Assembly: GCA_910579055.1 (NCBI GenBank)
Contig: CAJTSU010000046.1
Coordinates: 1 to 17,521, forward strand
From: an uncultured Mailhella sp.
GTDB taxonomy: Bacteria > Desulfobacterota > Desulfovibrionia > Desulfovibrionales > Desulfovibrionaceae
Length of the DNA: 17,521 nucleotides
Direction: 5' to 3'
The notes under the pieces were generated by a model that did not search any database, was not told where the DNA came from, and saw only the letters and a program-made list of their open reading frames with translations. Position numbers and translations under genes: made by a program. Positions 6,438 through 13,010 of this stretch are shown one piece after another. Position 1 is the first letter of the stretch, and every line of letters starts with the position of its first letter.

Positions 6438-7801
6438 GCTTCCTTGGTTCCATCGCCGGGCCGCTGCGCAAGGTGTTGGCCGCGTATGCCGATGAAATCA
6501 GCGTACCGGTGCTCCTGCCCTGCGCGGGCAATTTCACCGTGGGGGCGGCGCTGCGCTCCGGCGGCTATCAGGGCCGGATTACAGGCTGCGACATCACCCT
6601 CTATACCTCGGCCCTGGGTGCCTATCTGGCCGGGAACCATCTGCATGTGACGGAACGCGAGGACTGCCCGGAGCATTTACGCGGTTTTCTCGACCTGTCC
6701 GACCCCGCCCATCTGGCCGCATCGGTGAGCATCATGCTGGATTTGCGCCAGGTCTGGCAGAACAAAAATGCTTGGCACCGGCGTGTGCTGGCAAATTATC
6801 GCCGCGACTGGCCCCGGCTCATGGAAAAGACGCTGGCCAAGCTGGAAGCCTACCGCGCCCACCTGAACCGGGGGGACGGCTTCGGCTATACGCCGATGGA
6901 CGCCACGGCATTCCTGCGGGCCCATGACCCGGACCATGCCGTGTTCATCGCGCCGCCCACCTTCGGCAGCAAGGACTATATCAACCAGGAACGGATGCTC
7001 GCGGCCGCGGCTGCATGGGCCGCGCCGGACTATACGGAAATCAGCTTCAAGGACGTGGAGATTTACGAGCGGATTACGGCGTTCCGCGAGTGGATGATCA
7101 TCATGGAGCGTCCCCTGCCGGAAATTGAAAAAATCTTGGGCGAGCCCGTGGCGGTAGTCCACAAGGGCCGCAAAAGCATCACGTATGCCTACGCAGGCCA
7201 CAGCAGGAAAACCATCGTCACCCGAAGCTACCTGCCGTCCGCATCCCCCGGCCCCATTTTTCCGAGCGACAAACATCTGACCGGAAAGGAAGAGCCGGGA
7301 ATCATGCTGCTCACCCACGATCAGACGGTTCGCCTCAACGAGCTATTCATGGCCGCGCGGGTGGACTATATTCTGGTCAGCCTTGTTCTCTCTGTGGCCT
7401 TTTGCCTGGACAGAAAAATCATCGGCAAGGCCGACTTCAAGTTAGGCAAGGGCCATGCGGAATGGGCATTGCCGGAACCGGGGCGGCAAATTTATCAGCA
7501 GTCCGACCTGGCCGTGCCGAGCGAGGCCGAACCCCGTCTTTCCAAGCTGGTGTTGATGTTCATCCAGTCGCATGAAGTCAAACGACTGCTTGAGGAAAAA
7601 ATACCGGAAGACTGGACATGGGCCATAACCACCGCCTTTTCCCGGCATCCGGTCAGCATGAAATACCGCGGCATCTACAAGCTCCACAAACGGCTCGACG
7701 GTTCCGAACATGGCGGATACCGGCTCAACTATTACGGCAGACTGGGCAAGTGGAGCCTTGCCGAAGCCTATGCCGAATGGCTGAAAAAATTTCATAATTG
7801 A
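6434..7801 (+). CDS. putative antirestriction adenine methyltransferase with Mom-like C-terminal part
   Basis: This 455-residue protein belongs, by my recognition, to a phage family annotated as putative antirestriction adenine methyltransferase. The N-terminal part has a Rossmann methylase-like motif I (LLPCAGNFTVGAAL, 27-40), an acidic follow-up GCDIT (51-55) and an APPTF motif (173-177) in place of the DPPY of DNA N6-adenine methylases. The C-terminal third (about 295-455: TTAFSRHPVSMKYRGIYKL, LNYYG) resembles Mom-type GNAT-fold modification proteins. The likely role is to modify adenines in phage DNA so that host restriction enzymes fail. The atypical APPTF leaves catalysis open. It overlaps the ParB gene by four bases (ATGA). 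Chemistry and substrate are inference. Confidence 0.7.
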   Translation: MSFLGSIAGPLRKVLAAYADEISVPVLLPCAGNFTVGAALRSGGYQGRITGCDITLYTSALGAYLAGNHLHVTEREDCPEHLRGFLDLSDPAHLAASVSIMLDLRQVWQNKNAWHRRVLANYRRDWPRLMEKTLAKLEAYRAHLNRGDGFGYTPMDATAFLRAHDPDHAVFIAPPTFGSKDYINQERMLAAAAAWAAPDYTEISFKDVEIYERITAFREWMIIMERPLPEIEKILGEPVAVVHKGRKSITYAYAGHSRKTIVTRSYLPSASPGPIFPSDKHLTGKEEPGIMLLTHDQTVRLNELFMAARVDYILVSLVLSVAFCLDRKIIGKADFKLGKGHAEWALPEPGRQIYQQSDLAVPSEAEPRLSKLVLMFIQSHEVKRLLEEKIPEDWTWAITTAFSRHPVSMKYRGIYKLHKRLDGSEHGGYRLNYYGRLGKWSLAEAYAEWLKKFHN

Positions 7802-7896
7802 GCGTTTTTATTGTGTTTTTTACTTGCGCAACGGGGGCATTATGGTAATGTTTTCTTATGGAAAATCAACAAGTTACACTAAAAAAGGACAATTCC

Positions 7897-8151
7897 ATGA
7901 AAACCGCCCGACGCATGTTTCTTGCCCGCATCATGAACGAAGCCTGGGCTCTGGCCCGGCAGGGAGCCCGGAAATTCGGCGGCAGCGCGAAACTGTATTT
8001 GGCCATCGCCCTGCGGCTTGTCTGGCAGGACAGCCGTCCGCGTACCGTCTGGCACCGGGGGCTCGGCAATCAGTTTGTCCTTCCGGGGATGCCGCAGCTC
8101 ACAGTGTCCGTCAAAAAAGGACAGTTCTTCCTGCCGGGTATAGCAAACTGA
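7897..8151 (+). CDS. small helical phage protein of unknown function (84 aa)
   Basis: I place the start at the ATG at 7897 because AAAAAAGGA precedes it at good spacing. An upstream in-frame ATG at 7858 has no ribosome site. Residues 8-42 contain a motif I have seen in varied phage replication-region proteins: two helices spelled NEAWALARQGARKFGG then AKLYLAIALRLVW. The basic tail carries LTVSVKKGQFFLPGIAN. No enzymatic motif is visible. It follows the putative modification gene after a 95-base gap and precedes a structured leader. It may be a nucleic-acid or protein-binding accessory; function unknown. Confidence 0.6.
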   Translation: MKTARRMFLARIMNEAWALARQGARKFGGSAKLYLAIALRLVWQDSRPRTVWHRGLGNQFVLPGMPQLTVSVKKGQFFLPGIAN

Positions 8152-8154
8152 AAA

Positions 8155-8256
8155 GGGGCGGCAATGCCACTTGCCGCCCCGGGTAGCGGAGCAAGTCCGA
8201 CCACCATCATGCCTGGTCAGATTGGCTCCGCCAACTTCAAAAGTCAAGGAGCCGAT
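8155..8256 (+). promoter_or_regulatory. structured leader with mutually exclusive hairpins over the Shine-Dalgarno
   Basis: A 10-bp hairpin GGGGCGGCAA/TTGCCGCCCC (8155-8164 with 8171-8180) has no U-tract after it. Next, GCGGAGC (8186-8192) pairs with GCTCCGC (8225-8231), enclosing GACCA/TGGTC (8199-8203 with 8214-8218). Alternatively ATTGGCTCC (8221-8229) pairs with GGAGCCGAT (8248-8256), a 9-bp stem with one wobble. That stem hides the GGAG ribosome site of the gene starting at 8258. The two folds share 8225-8229 and cannot coexist. Confidence 0.5.
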
Positions 8257-8257
8257 C

Positions 8258-8662
8258 ATGAATATCGACAAAAAGACATTACGCGCCATCAAAAAGGAAT
8301 GCCGGGAAATGGCTCACGAAATGACGAAAGAGCATTACAGGCTTTATGATGAAATCTGGACGGATCGCATCAAGATTGACTCGGCGCTGTATGACCACGG
8401 CAAGGACACCGTCCGGGAAATCAATCAGCTCATGCCGAACCTGCTGACTTATAATCCGGCCATCAGCCCCCTGGATATCGTGGCCGAACGGTACGGGTTC
8501 GGCGATACATCCGCGCTGGTTGAGTTCCTTCTGGCCTATACCCCGCGCGGCCCGGTGGAAGAGCATTATTACGAACAGATGCTTGAATCCCGGCTTCGGG
8601 AATATGAGGAGTACATGACCGCGCGGCAATCTGAACCCGTCTTTGACGACGTGCCGTTTTAA
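8258..8662 (+). CDS. hypothetical helical protein with SSB-like C-terminal tip (134 aa)
   Basis: I do not recognise the fold. The ATG at 8258 is chosen because AAGGAG lies 7-8 bases upstream; the longer reading starts inside a hairpin. The protein is mostly helical and charged (KKECREMAHEMTKEHYRLYDE; EEHYYEQMLESRLREYEEYM) with no OB-fold-like beta pattern. Its last residues are EPVFDDVPF, closely matching the acidic-Pro-Phe tip by which bacterial SSB (DDDIPF) recruits repair and replication proteins. It could dock on SSB partners such as PriA, RecO or exonuclease I; this is inference. The Shine-Dalgarno can be sequestered in a stem. The next gene starts 12 bases after its stop. Confidence 0.65.
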   Translation: MNIDKKTLRAIKKECREMAHEMTKEHYRLYDEIWTDRIKIDSALYDHGKDTVREINQLMPNLLTYNPAISPLDIVAERYGFGDTSALVEFLLAYTPRGPVEEHYYEQMLESRLREYEEYMTARQSEPVFDDVPF

Positions 8663-8674
8663 AAGGGAGTTACC

Positions 8675-9037
8675 GTGATTCAGACATCCTATTTCAGCTC
8701 AAAGGCTCCACGGGGCCGCAAGGTGTGCATCGCCAAGTGGCCTCCGCGTTACTGGCATGGGCCGCGCGCCCCGAAGCTCGCGCCGTCCGACCCCAAGGCG
8801 ATAGACTGGGCTGCGGCCTACCGGCGCGATCTGGAAAACCGCTTTCCGACGGAATCCAGCCTGCGGCTTTACCTACAGGAGATCGAGCGGGAAACCCCCG
8901 ATCCCATTCTGTGCTGTTACGAATCCAATCCGGATGAGTGTCACCGTCGTGTGCTGGCCGTGTACATCAGGGAAATGCTGAATTGGGACGTGCCGGAATG
9001 GAGGAGCAAGGAGCCTGAACAGGCGTCGCTGCTCTGA
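8675..9037 (+). CDS. DUF488 domain protein
   Basis: This 120-residue protein shows the DUF488 signature: an N-terminal strand leading to SKAPRGRKVCIAKWPPRYW, and near the end PILCCYESNPDECHRRVLA, matching the family's LLCxE...CHR motif. The length fits the family. Its biochemical function is not established; the conserved Cys/His/Arg suggest a small enzyme or nucleotide-binding role. The start is GTG at 8675, preceded by AAAGGGAG at good spacing. It ends the replication/modification block, immediately before a long structured gap and the terminase genes. DUF488 genes also occur in host genomes, so it may be a phage accessory gene. Confidence 0.75.
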   Translation: MIQTSYFSSKAPRGRKVCIAKWPPRYWHGPRAPKLAPSDPKAIDWAAAYRRDLENRFPTESSLRLYLQEIERETPDPILCCYESNPDECHRRVLAVYIREMLNWDVPEWRSKEPEQASLL

Positions 9038-9047
9038 AAAAACGGGT

Positions 9048-9215
9048 GGGGGCAACGGATGGTCAGATCCGCCGCCCCCTGGTCTTGGAGGGATTACGGC
9101 CCTCAAAGCACCATTTGTGAGCGTAATCCCTCCGTTATCGAAAATCAACGGAGGGAGCCATGAGCGGGAGCCGTGGCCGGGATTGAACCCCGCGTTCCAG
9201 CGTCGGACGCGGGTT
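9048..9215 (+). promoter_or_regulatory. multi-hairpin leader before terminase, alternative folds; possible cos region
   Basis: GGGGGC/GCCCCC (9048-9053 with 9074-9079) encloses CGGAT/ATCCG. A perfect 12-bp stem GGAGGGATTACG/CGTAATCCCTCC joins 9087-9098 and 9122-9133. A competing perfect 10-bp stem TCCCTCCGTT/AACGGAGGGA joins 9127-9136 and 9147-9156; it shares bases 9127-9133 and hides the GGAGG before the ATG at 9160. A further stem AACCC(C)GCGT/ACGCGGGTT (9186-9215, one bulge) precedes the small terminase start. In lambda the cos site lies just upstream of the small terminase gene, so these repeats may instead be packaging sites. Confidence 0.5.
9160..9186 (+). CDS. possible 8-codon leader peptide (MSGSRGRD)
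   Basis: An ATG with a strong GGAGGGAG ribosome site seven bases upstream opens an 8-codon frame that ends in TGA at 9184-9186. It lies in the structured gap before the small terminase and is in the same frame as that gene's ATG at 9229. Between them the frame has no other stop. It may be a regulatory leader peptide, the relic of a longer terminase N-terminus cut by a nonsense mutation, or chance. Only the ribosome site and the hairpin covering it support translation. Confidence 0.3.
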   Translation: MSGSRGRD

Positions 9216-9228
9216 TGCCGGAGTGAAC

Positions 9229-9960
9229 ATGCCGGAAAAGAACGTGGAGGAACTGCTTGCCAGAAGCGCCAGCACGGATGTGCAGGTGCTTTTGACCGCC
9301 AAGGAGAACGCCAAACGGGCGGCCCTGGATGACCCTTCACAGGCGAACCTTGCCGCGCTGGATCGCGCCTCCAGAATGCTGGAGAGCGCCATGCAGGCAA
9401 CAACGAATCTCAGGGACTGGCGGGCCGTCCTGGCCCATGTGGAAGAAAACGGGCGCAAGCTCGGCAAAACCAAGATGTTCGAGGACATCAAAAAAGGGCG
9501 GCTGAAAAAACAGCCGGACGGCACGTTCCGGCAGCGGGACGTGGATCGCTACATGGCGAGCCTGCCCATGTCCGGCACGCCGGACGTGGTGGCCGAGAAA
9601 GCCGCCGACCGCCAGCGCCGCAAGGAAGAAGAGGAAATCCGGCGTCTCAGGGCTGATGCGGACGGAAGGGAGTTTGACCTTCAGGTCAAGAAGGGCCGTT
9701 ACATCCTCAAGGAGCAGGTGCATCTGGAGCTGGCCGCGCGCGCTGTGACGCTGGCTTCGGGGCTGAAAACCGCCTTTGAGGCGCAGCACCTTGATCTTGT
9801 GGCCCTGGTGGACGGCAATCCCCGGAAAGGGGCCGCTCTGGTGGAAAAGCTGGAAGCCATGCTTGACGAAGCCCTGAACGAGTACAGCCGGGAAATGGAG
9901 TTTGAGGTGACGTTTGAAGCGGAGCAATCCGGTGTTCCCGAACAGGAGGATGCCGAATGA
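9229..9960 (+). CDS. terminase small subunit-like DNA-packaging protein
   Basis: This is predicted to recognise the phage packaging site and present DNA to the large terminase. It is 243 residues from ATG 9229, chosen because GCCGGAG lies just upstream; a GTG two codons earlier is the alternative. An N-terminal helical segment is followed by a Nu1-like winged-helix DNA-binding region (about 70-115: KLGKTKMFEDIKKGRLKKQ, then TFRQRDVDRYMASLP). A charged coiled coil with DADGREFDLQVKKGRYILKEQV (about 145-170), as in Nu1-type subunits, leads into a helical C-terminus for contact with GpA. It directly precedes the GpA-type gene, as in lambda. Confidence 0.7.
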   Translation: MPEKNVEELLARSASTDVQVLLTAKENAKRAALDDPSQANLAALDRASRMLESAMQATTNLRDWRAVLAHVEENGRKLGKTKMFEDIKKGRLKKQPDGTFRQRDVDRYMASLPMSGTPDVVAEKAADRQRRKEEEEIRRLRADADGREFDLQVKKGRYILKEQVHLELAARAVTLASGLKTAFEAQHLDLVALVDGNPRKGAALVEKLEAMLDEALNEYSREMEFEVTFEAEQSGVPEQEDAE

Positions 9961-9972
9961 AATGGAGGTCAG

Positions 9973-12018
9973 ATGATCCGGACAGGCCAGCTTGAACTTT
10001 GCGCCGTCCCCAAACCAGAGCCAGCGCGGCGCGTGACGCTCAGAACGTCCGTGCCGCGCTGGCTTCCGCCCGTGGTGGCCGCCGAGGTCTCCGCCCATGC
10101 GGCGGCGGATCGCAGCGTTCATTTTCAATTTTCCAGAGGAGAACGAAAAATCATGCGCCGTCGCAAACCTGTGCCCGTCAGTCAGTGGGCGGAAAAATAC
10201 CGCATCGTGGAAATGTCCAGCATACCGGGCAAGTGGAAAAACTTGTTCACCCCCTATCTGACCGGCATCATGGACGCCGCCGGAACGCCGGGCGTGGAAA
10301 CGGTCATCATCTGCAAAAGCCCGCAGACCGGCGGATCGGAGTGCGGGCACAATTTCGTGGGCTGGTGCATCGACCGCAGCCCCGGCCCTGTCATGTACGT
10401 TTTCCCGGATGAAATCACCGCGCGGGAGAATGCCAGGGATCGCATCATCCCCATGATTACCGGCTCGCCGCGCCTGCGGGACTACATGACCGGTTCGGGC
10501 GACGACGCATCTTCCCTGCGCATCAATCTGGCGCACATGCCGATCTATCTCGGCTGGTCGGGCTCGGTTTCCCGCCTGGGGAACAAGCCCATCCGCACGC
10601 TCATTCTTGACGAGCTGGACAAGTACAAGAACCCGAAGAATGAGGCCACGTCCGAAGTGCTGGCCGAAAAGCGCACCACGACATGGAGGACGCGCCGGCA
10701 CATCATCAAAATCAGCACGCCGACCACGGAGGACGGGCCGATCTGGACGGCGCTCACGCAGGAGGCCGGGGCGCGTTTTGATTACTGGGTGCGCTGCCCG
10801 CATTGCGGCATGGCGCAGCTCATGGATTTCGAGCGCATCGGCTGGCCGGACAAGGGCATGGAAATGGAGCCGACGGCGGAAGATGTGCTGACGAGGCGGC
10901 TGGCATACTATCCCTGCGAACATTGCGGCGCGGTGTGGGACGACGGCGACCGCGACCGCGCCGTGCGCAGGGGCGAGTGGCGGGAGCGTTCCAGCGGTTT
11001 GGACATTGCCGCGCATCTTGCGGCGCACAGGGCGGTGAAGCTCGGTTTCCACATTCCGGCCTGGCTGTCCTATTTCGTCAGCCTGTCGGAAGTCGCCTCC
11101 GCCGCCCTCAAATACAGGGAATCCGGCAGGCTCGACGACCTCAAGAATCTGCAAAACCAGTACAAGGCCGAGCCCTGGAAGGAAGAGCATGTCATGCGCT
11201 CCGAGGATGCCGTGCTGACCCTGTGCGACGACCGTCCGCGTGGTGCCGTACCCGGCCCGGTGGATGGAAAGGAGCGCGTCGCCTGCCTGCTGGCCGGCGT
11301 GGACACCCAGGGCGTGAACGAGCAAAAAGGGTATTTCCGCTACATCATCCGGGCCTTCGGCTACGGCGATACCGAGGAATCCTGGCTTGTCCAGTGCGGG
11401 GCCGCGCCTTCCTTCTCCGCCCTGAACGACATTCTGTGGAACTCCGAATATGCCACGCCGGACGGCCTGAAGTACAAGGTTCGGGCCTGCATGATCGATG
11501 CGATGGGCGGACGGACGCGAGAGGTGTATTCCTGGGCCATCCGGCATCGCGGGCGCGTGTACCCGTGGCAGGGGGTGCGCTCCCTGTCCCAGCCCTATAC
11601 CCCGGCCCCGCAGGAATACTTTCCGGACGCGAAGGGCAACAAAATCAGGATTCCCGGCGGCCTGAATCTCTGGCGCTGCGACACGACCTTTTTCAAGTCC
11701 GACCTTGCGCACAAGCTGGCCATCGCGCCCGATGATCCCGGCGCGTTCCACCTGCACGACAACGCGGGCGGCATTCTGGAACAGTATGCCCGCGAGATGT
11801 GCGCCGAAGTCTGGGACGATGAAAAGCAGGCGTGGGCCAACCCCCACAGCAAGCCCAACCACTATTGGGACTGCGAGACAATGGCGCTTGCCCTGGCCTT
11901 CATTCTCAATATCCGCCACCGGCGGCGCCCGGAACCCGCGCCGGGAAAACGCGGAACGACGGAACGGCAGCGCGGCGGCCTGTCCATCGCCGACCGCCTG
12001 GCCAATATCAGGAGGTGA
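9973..12018 (+). CDS. phage terminase large subunit, GpA family
   Basis: This is the ATP-driven DNA-packaging motor and nuclease, acting at the procapsid portal. It is 681 residues, close to lambda gpA (641). The ATPase part starts after VSQWAEKYRIV (69-79), typical of GpA. It has a Walker A-like KSPQTGGSE (115-123), Walker B TLILDELDKY (209-218) and KISTPTTEDGP. A zinc-ribbon-like pair (CPHCG, CEHCG) follows, then the nuclease region with MIDAMGGRTREV and a C-terminal HYWDCETMALA. The first 60 residues are a variable extension, and an internal ATG at codon 61 is possible. GGAGGTCAG precedes the ATG. It begins 12 bases after the small subunit gene and runs into the next gene's ribosome site. 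Confidence 0.93.
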   Translation: MIRTGQLELCAVPKPEPARRVTLRTSVPRWLPPVVAAEVSAHAAADRSVHFQFSRGERKIMRRRKPVPVSQWAEKYRIVEMSSIPGKWKNLFTPYLTGIMDAAGTPGVETVIICKSPQTGGSECGHNFVGWCIDRSPGPVMYVFPDEITARENARDRIIPMITGSPRLRDYMTGSGDDASSLRINLAHMPIYLGWSGSVSRLGNKPIRTLILDELDKYKNPKNEATSEVLAEKRTTTWRTRRHIIKISTPTTEDGPIWTALTQEAGARFDYWVRCPHCGMAQLMDFERIGWPDKGMEMEPTAEDVLTRRLAYYPCEHCGAVWDDGDRDRAVRRGEWRERSSGLDIAAHLAAHRAVKLGFHIPAWLSYFVSLSEVASAALKYRESGRLDDLKNLQNQYKAEPWKEEHVMRSEDAVLTLCDDRPRGAVPGPVDGKERVACLLAGVDTQGVNEQKGYFRYIIRAFGYGDTEESWLVQCGAAPSFSALNDILWNSEYATPDGLKYKVRACMIDAMGGRTREVYSWAIRHRGRVYPWQGVRSLSQPYTPAPQEYFPDAKGNKIRIPGGLNLWRCDTTFFKSDLAHKLAIAPDDPGAFHLHDNAGGILEQYAREMCAEVWDDEKQAWANPHSKPNHYWDCETMALALAFILNIRHRRRPEPAPGKRGTTERQRGGLSIADRLANIRR

Positions 12019-12021
12019 GCT

Positions 12022-12228
12022 GTGACAGACGAACAAGCATCTTTTCCAGACAGGGGGCGCAAGCTCAACTGGCGGCAGGCATGCGCTCTCATTGGCTGCG
12101 GCAAAACGCAATTTTATGCCCTGGTGAAATCCGGCAAGCTCCCCGCCTATCGTCCAGAGGGCTGCAAGCGCGGGCTGTGGGTATACGAAGCGGATGTGAC
12201 GGCTTGCATCAGACGTGTGGAAAAATAA
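12022..12228 (+). CDS. small helix-turn-helix protein
   Basis: This 68-residue protein consists mainly of an excisionase/MerR-like winged HTH. It has LNWRQACALIGCGKTQFYALVKSGKLPAYRPEGCKRGLWVYEADVTACIRR, with a recognition-helix region at KTQFYALVKSG and a wing at GLWVYEADV. The start is GTG at 12022 behind GGAGGTG, which includes the terminase stop, so it is translated from the terminase transcript. Its position in the late operon makes a classical excisionase less likely. It may be a small regulator or DNA-binding packaging accessory. Role unknown. Confidence 0.7.
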   Translation: MTDEQASFPDRGRKLNWRQACALIGCGKTQFYALVKSGKLPAYRPEGCKRGLWVYEADVTACIRRVEK

Positions 12229-12229
12229 C

Positions 12230-12258
12230 TTGACCTTTGTTAGCTTATAAGCTAATTT
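12230..12258 (+). promoter_or_regulatory. promoter and palindromic operator of the toxin-antitoxin pair
   Basis: TTGACC (12230-12235) and TAATTT (12253-12258) are spaced by 17 bases, a good sigma-70-type layout. The perfect 16-bp palindrome TTAGCTTATAAGCTAA (12240-12255) fills the spacer and overlaps the -10. This is where autorepression by the antitoxin HTH would act. The expected transcription start falls at about 12265, the A of the toxin ATG, and there is no Shine-Dalgarno there, so the toxin mRNA may be leaderless. Confidence 0.75.
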
Positions 12259-12264
12259 TATTTT

Positions 12265-12597
12265 ATGACAATAAATTACGAAGTCATTTTTTATCAGAAT
12301 GAAGACGGAAACAGCCCTTTGCTCTCCTGGTTGTCATCTCTGCGTGACGGCAGGGCCAGCGTATTCATCGATCGCCGGATTCGTCGTCTGATGAGCGGTA
12401 ATTTCGGGGATTGCAAATCACTGAATCACGGGCTGTATGAACTGCGCATTGATTATGGCCCAGGATACAGGATTTACTACTGTCGGGAGGGAACACGGCT
12501 TATCCTTCTGCTGTGCGGAGGGGACAAACGGACGCAGGCGGCGGATATTGAGCGCGCCCGTGACTACAAAAAAGATTATGAACGGAGAATGCAATGA
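12265..12597 (+). CDS. HigB/Gp49-like RelE/ParE-superfamily toxin
   Basis: This is a type II toxin of the phage Gp49-like (HigB-type) family, predicted to cleave mRNA on the ribosome until neutralised by the next gene's product. It is 110 residues. Family features are the WLSSLRDGRA segment, RRIRRLMSGNFGDCKSL, the very typical LYELRIDYGPGYRIYY (about 55-72), then LILLLCGGDKRTQAADIERARDY. Length and motifs look intact. It has its own promoter and operator at 12230-12258 and no ribosome site before ATG 12265. Its stop overlaps the antitoxin ATG (ATGA). It sits as an extra module between terminase and gpW-like genes. Confidence 0.9.
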   Translation: MTINYEVIFYQNEDGNSPLLSWLSSLRDGRASVFIDRRIRRLMSGNFGDCKSLNHGLYELRIDYGPGYRIYYCREGTRLILLLCGGDKRTQAADIERARDYKKDYERRMQ

Positions 12598-12893
12598 AAC
12601 CCTATGTATCTTATGATGAAGCAATGGCGCAACTGTACCGTGAAAATCCGCAAATGGCTCTTGATGCCCTCAATGCCTGCATGAAAGATGGGGATATGGA
12701 AATGCTGCTTGTCACCCTGCGGCATATCGCCAAGGGTAAAGGGGTTGCCGAACTTGCGGAGGCGACGGGATTGCAGAAAAATACTCTGTATCGCACGCTT
12801 TCATCTCGTGGAAATCCCAGCTTGCGCACGCTGCTTTCCATTTGCGGAGCATTGGGCGTTGCCATGAGGTTTGAGGCGCGCCCCGCCGCCTGA
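12594..12893 (+). CDS. HigA-like antitoxin (addiction-module antidote, HTH)
   Basis: This is the antitoxin partner of the upstream toxin, expected to bind the toxin and repress the shared promoter. It is 99 residues. The N-terminal MALDALNACMKDGDMEMLLVTLRHIAKGKG is followed by a Cro/C1-type HTH at about residues 50-90 (VAELAEATGLQKNTLYRTLSS, then NPSLRTLLSICGALGV). This matches the antidote family that pairs with Gp49-like toxins. It has a clear ribosome site (GGAG, six bases before ATG 12594), unlike the toxin, which would favour antitoxin excess. No strong terminator follows; a weak AAATTT-type hairpin near 12929 is the only candidate. Confidence 0.9.
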   Translation: MKPYVSYDEAMAQLYRENPQMALDALNACMKDGDMEMLLVTLRHIAKGKGVAELAEATGLQKNTLYRTLSSRGNPSLRTLLSICGALGVAMRFEARPAA

Positions 12894-12950
12894 CCGCGAC
12901 AGCGTGTAACATCTCCCCCTGTTGTTCAATTTCTGAAATTTTTTGTTCGC

Positions 12951-12977
12951 ATATTCCGTATATTCCGTTTGTTCCGC
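12951..12977. repeat. three 9-bp tandem repeats between antitoxin and gpW-like gene
   Basis: ATATTCCGT occurs twice in tandem (12951-12959, 12960-12968), followed by a degenerate third unit TTGTTCCGC (12969-12977). The 117-base gap also repeats CCGCGACA (12894-12901 and 12974-12981) and CAATTTCTG (12927-12935 and 12984-12992). They could be protein-binding sites or scars of the toxin-antitoxin insertion; I see no further support. Confidence 0.6.
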
Positions 12978-13010
12978 GACACGCAATTTCTGCCGTGCTA
13001 ATTGCATGGC

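Noticed and set aside
8155..8180. Rho-independent terminator
   Set aside because: The stem is strong, but no T-tract follows, so it is treated as part of a structured leader.
9165..9225. tRNA-like sequence (minus strand GGGGTTCAATCCCG)
   Set aside because: The T-stem does not pair correctly and there is no matching acceptor or anticodon arm; the bases form a different hairpin.
9337..12111. Very long open frame on the minus strand (924 codons)
   Set aside because: It lies opposite the small and large terminase genes, has no recognisable motif and no ribosome site. It is a by-product of GC-rich codon usage.
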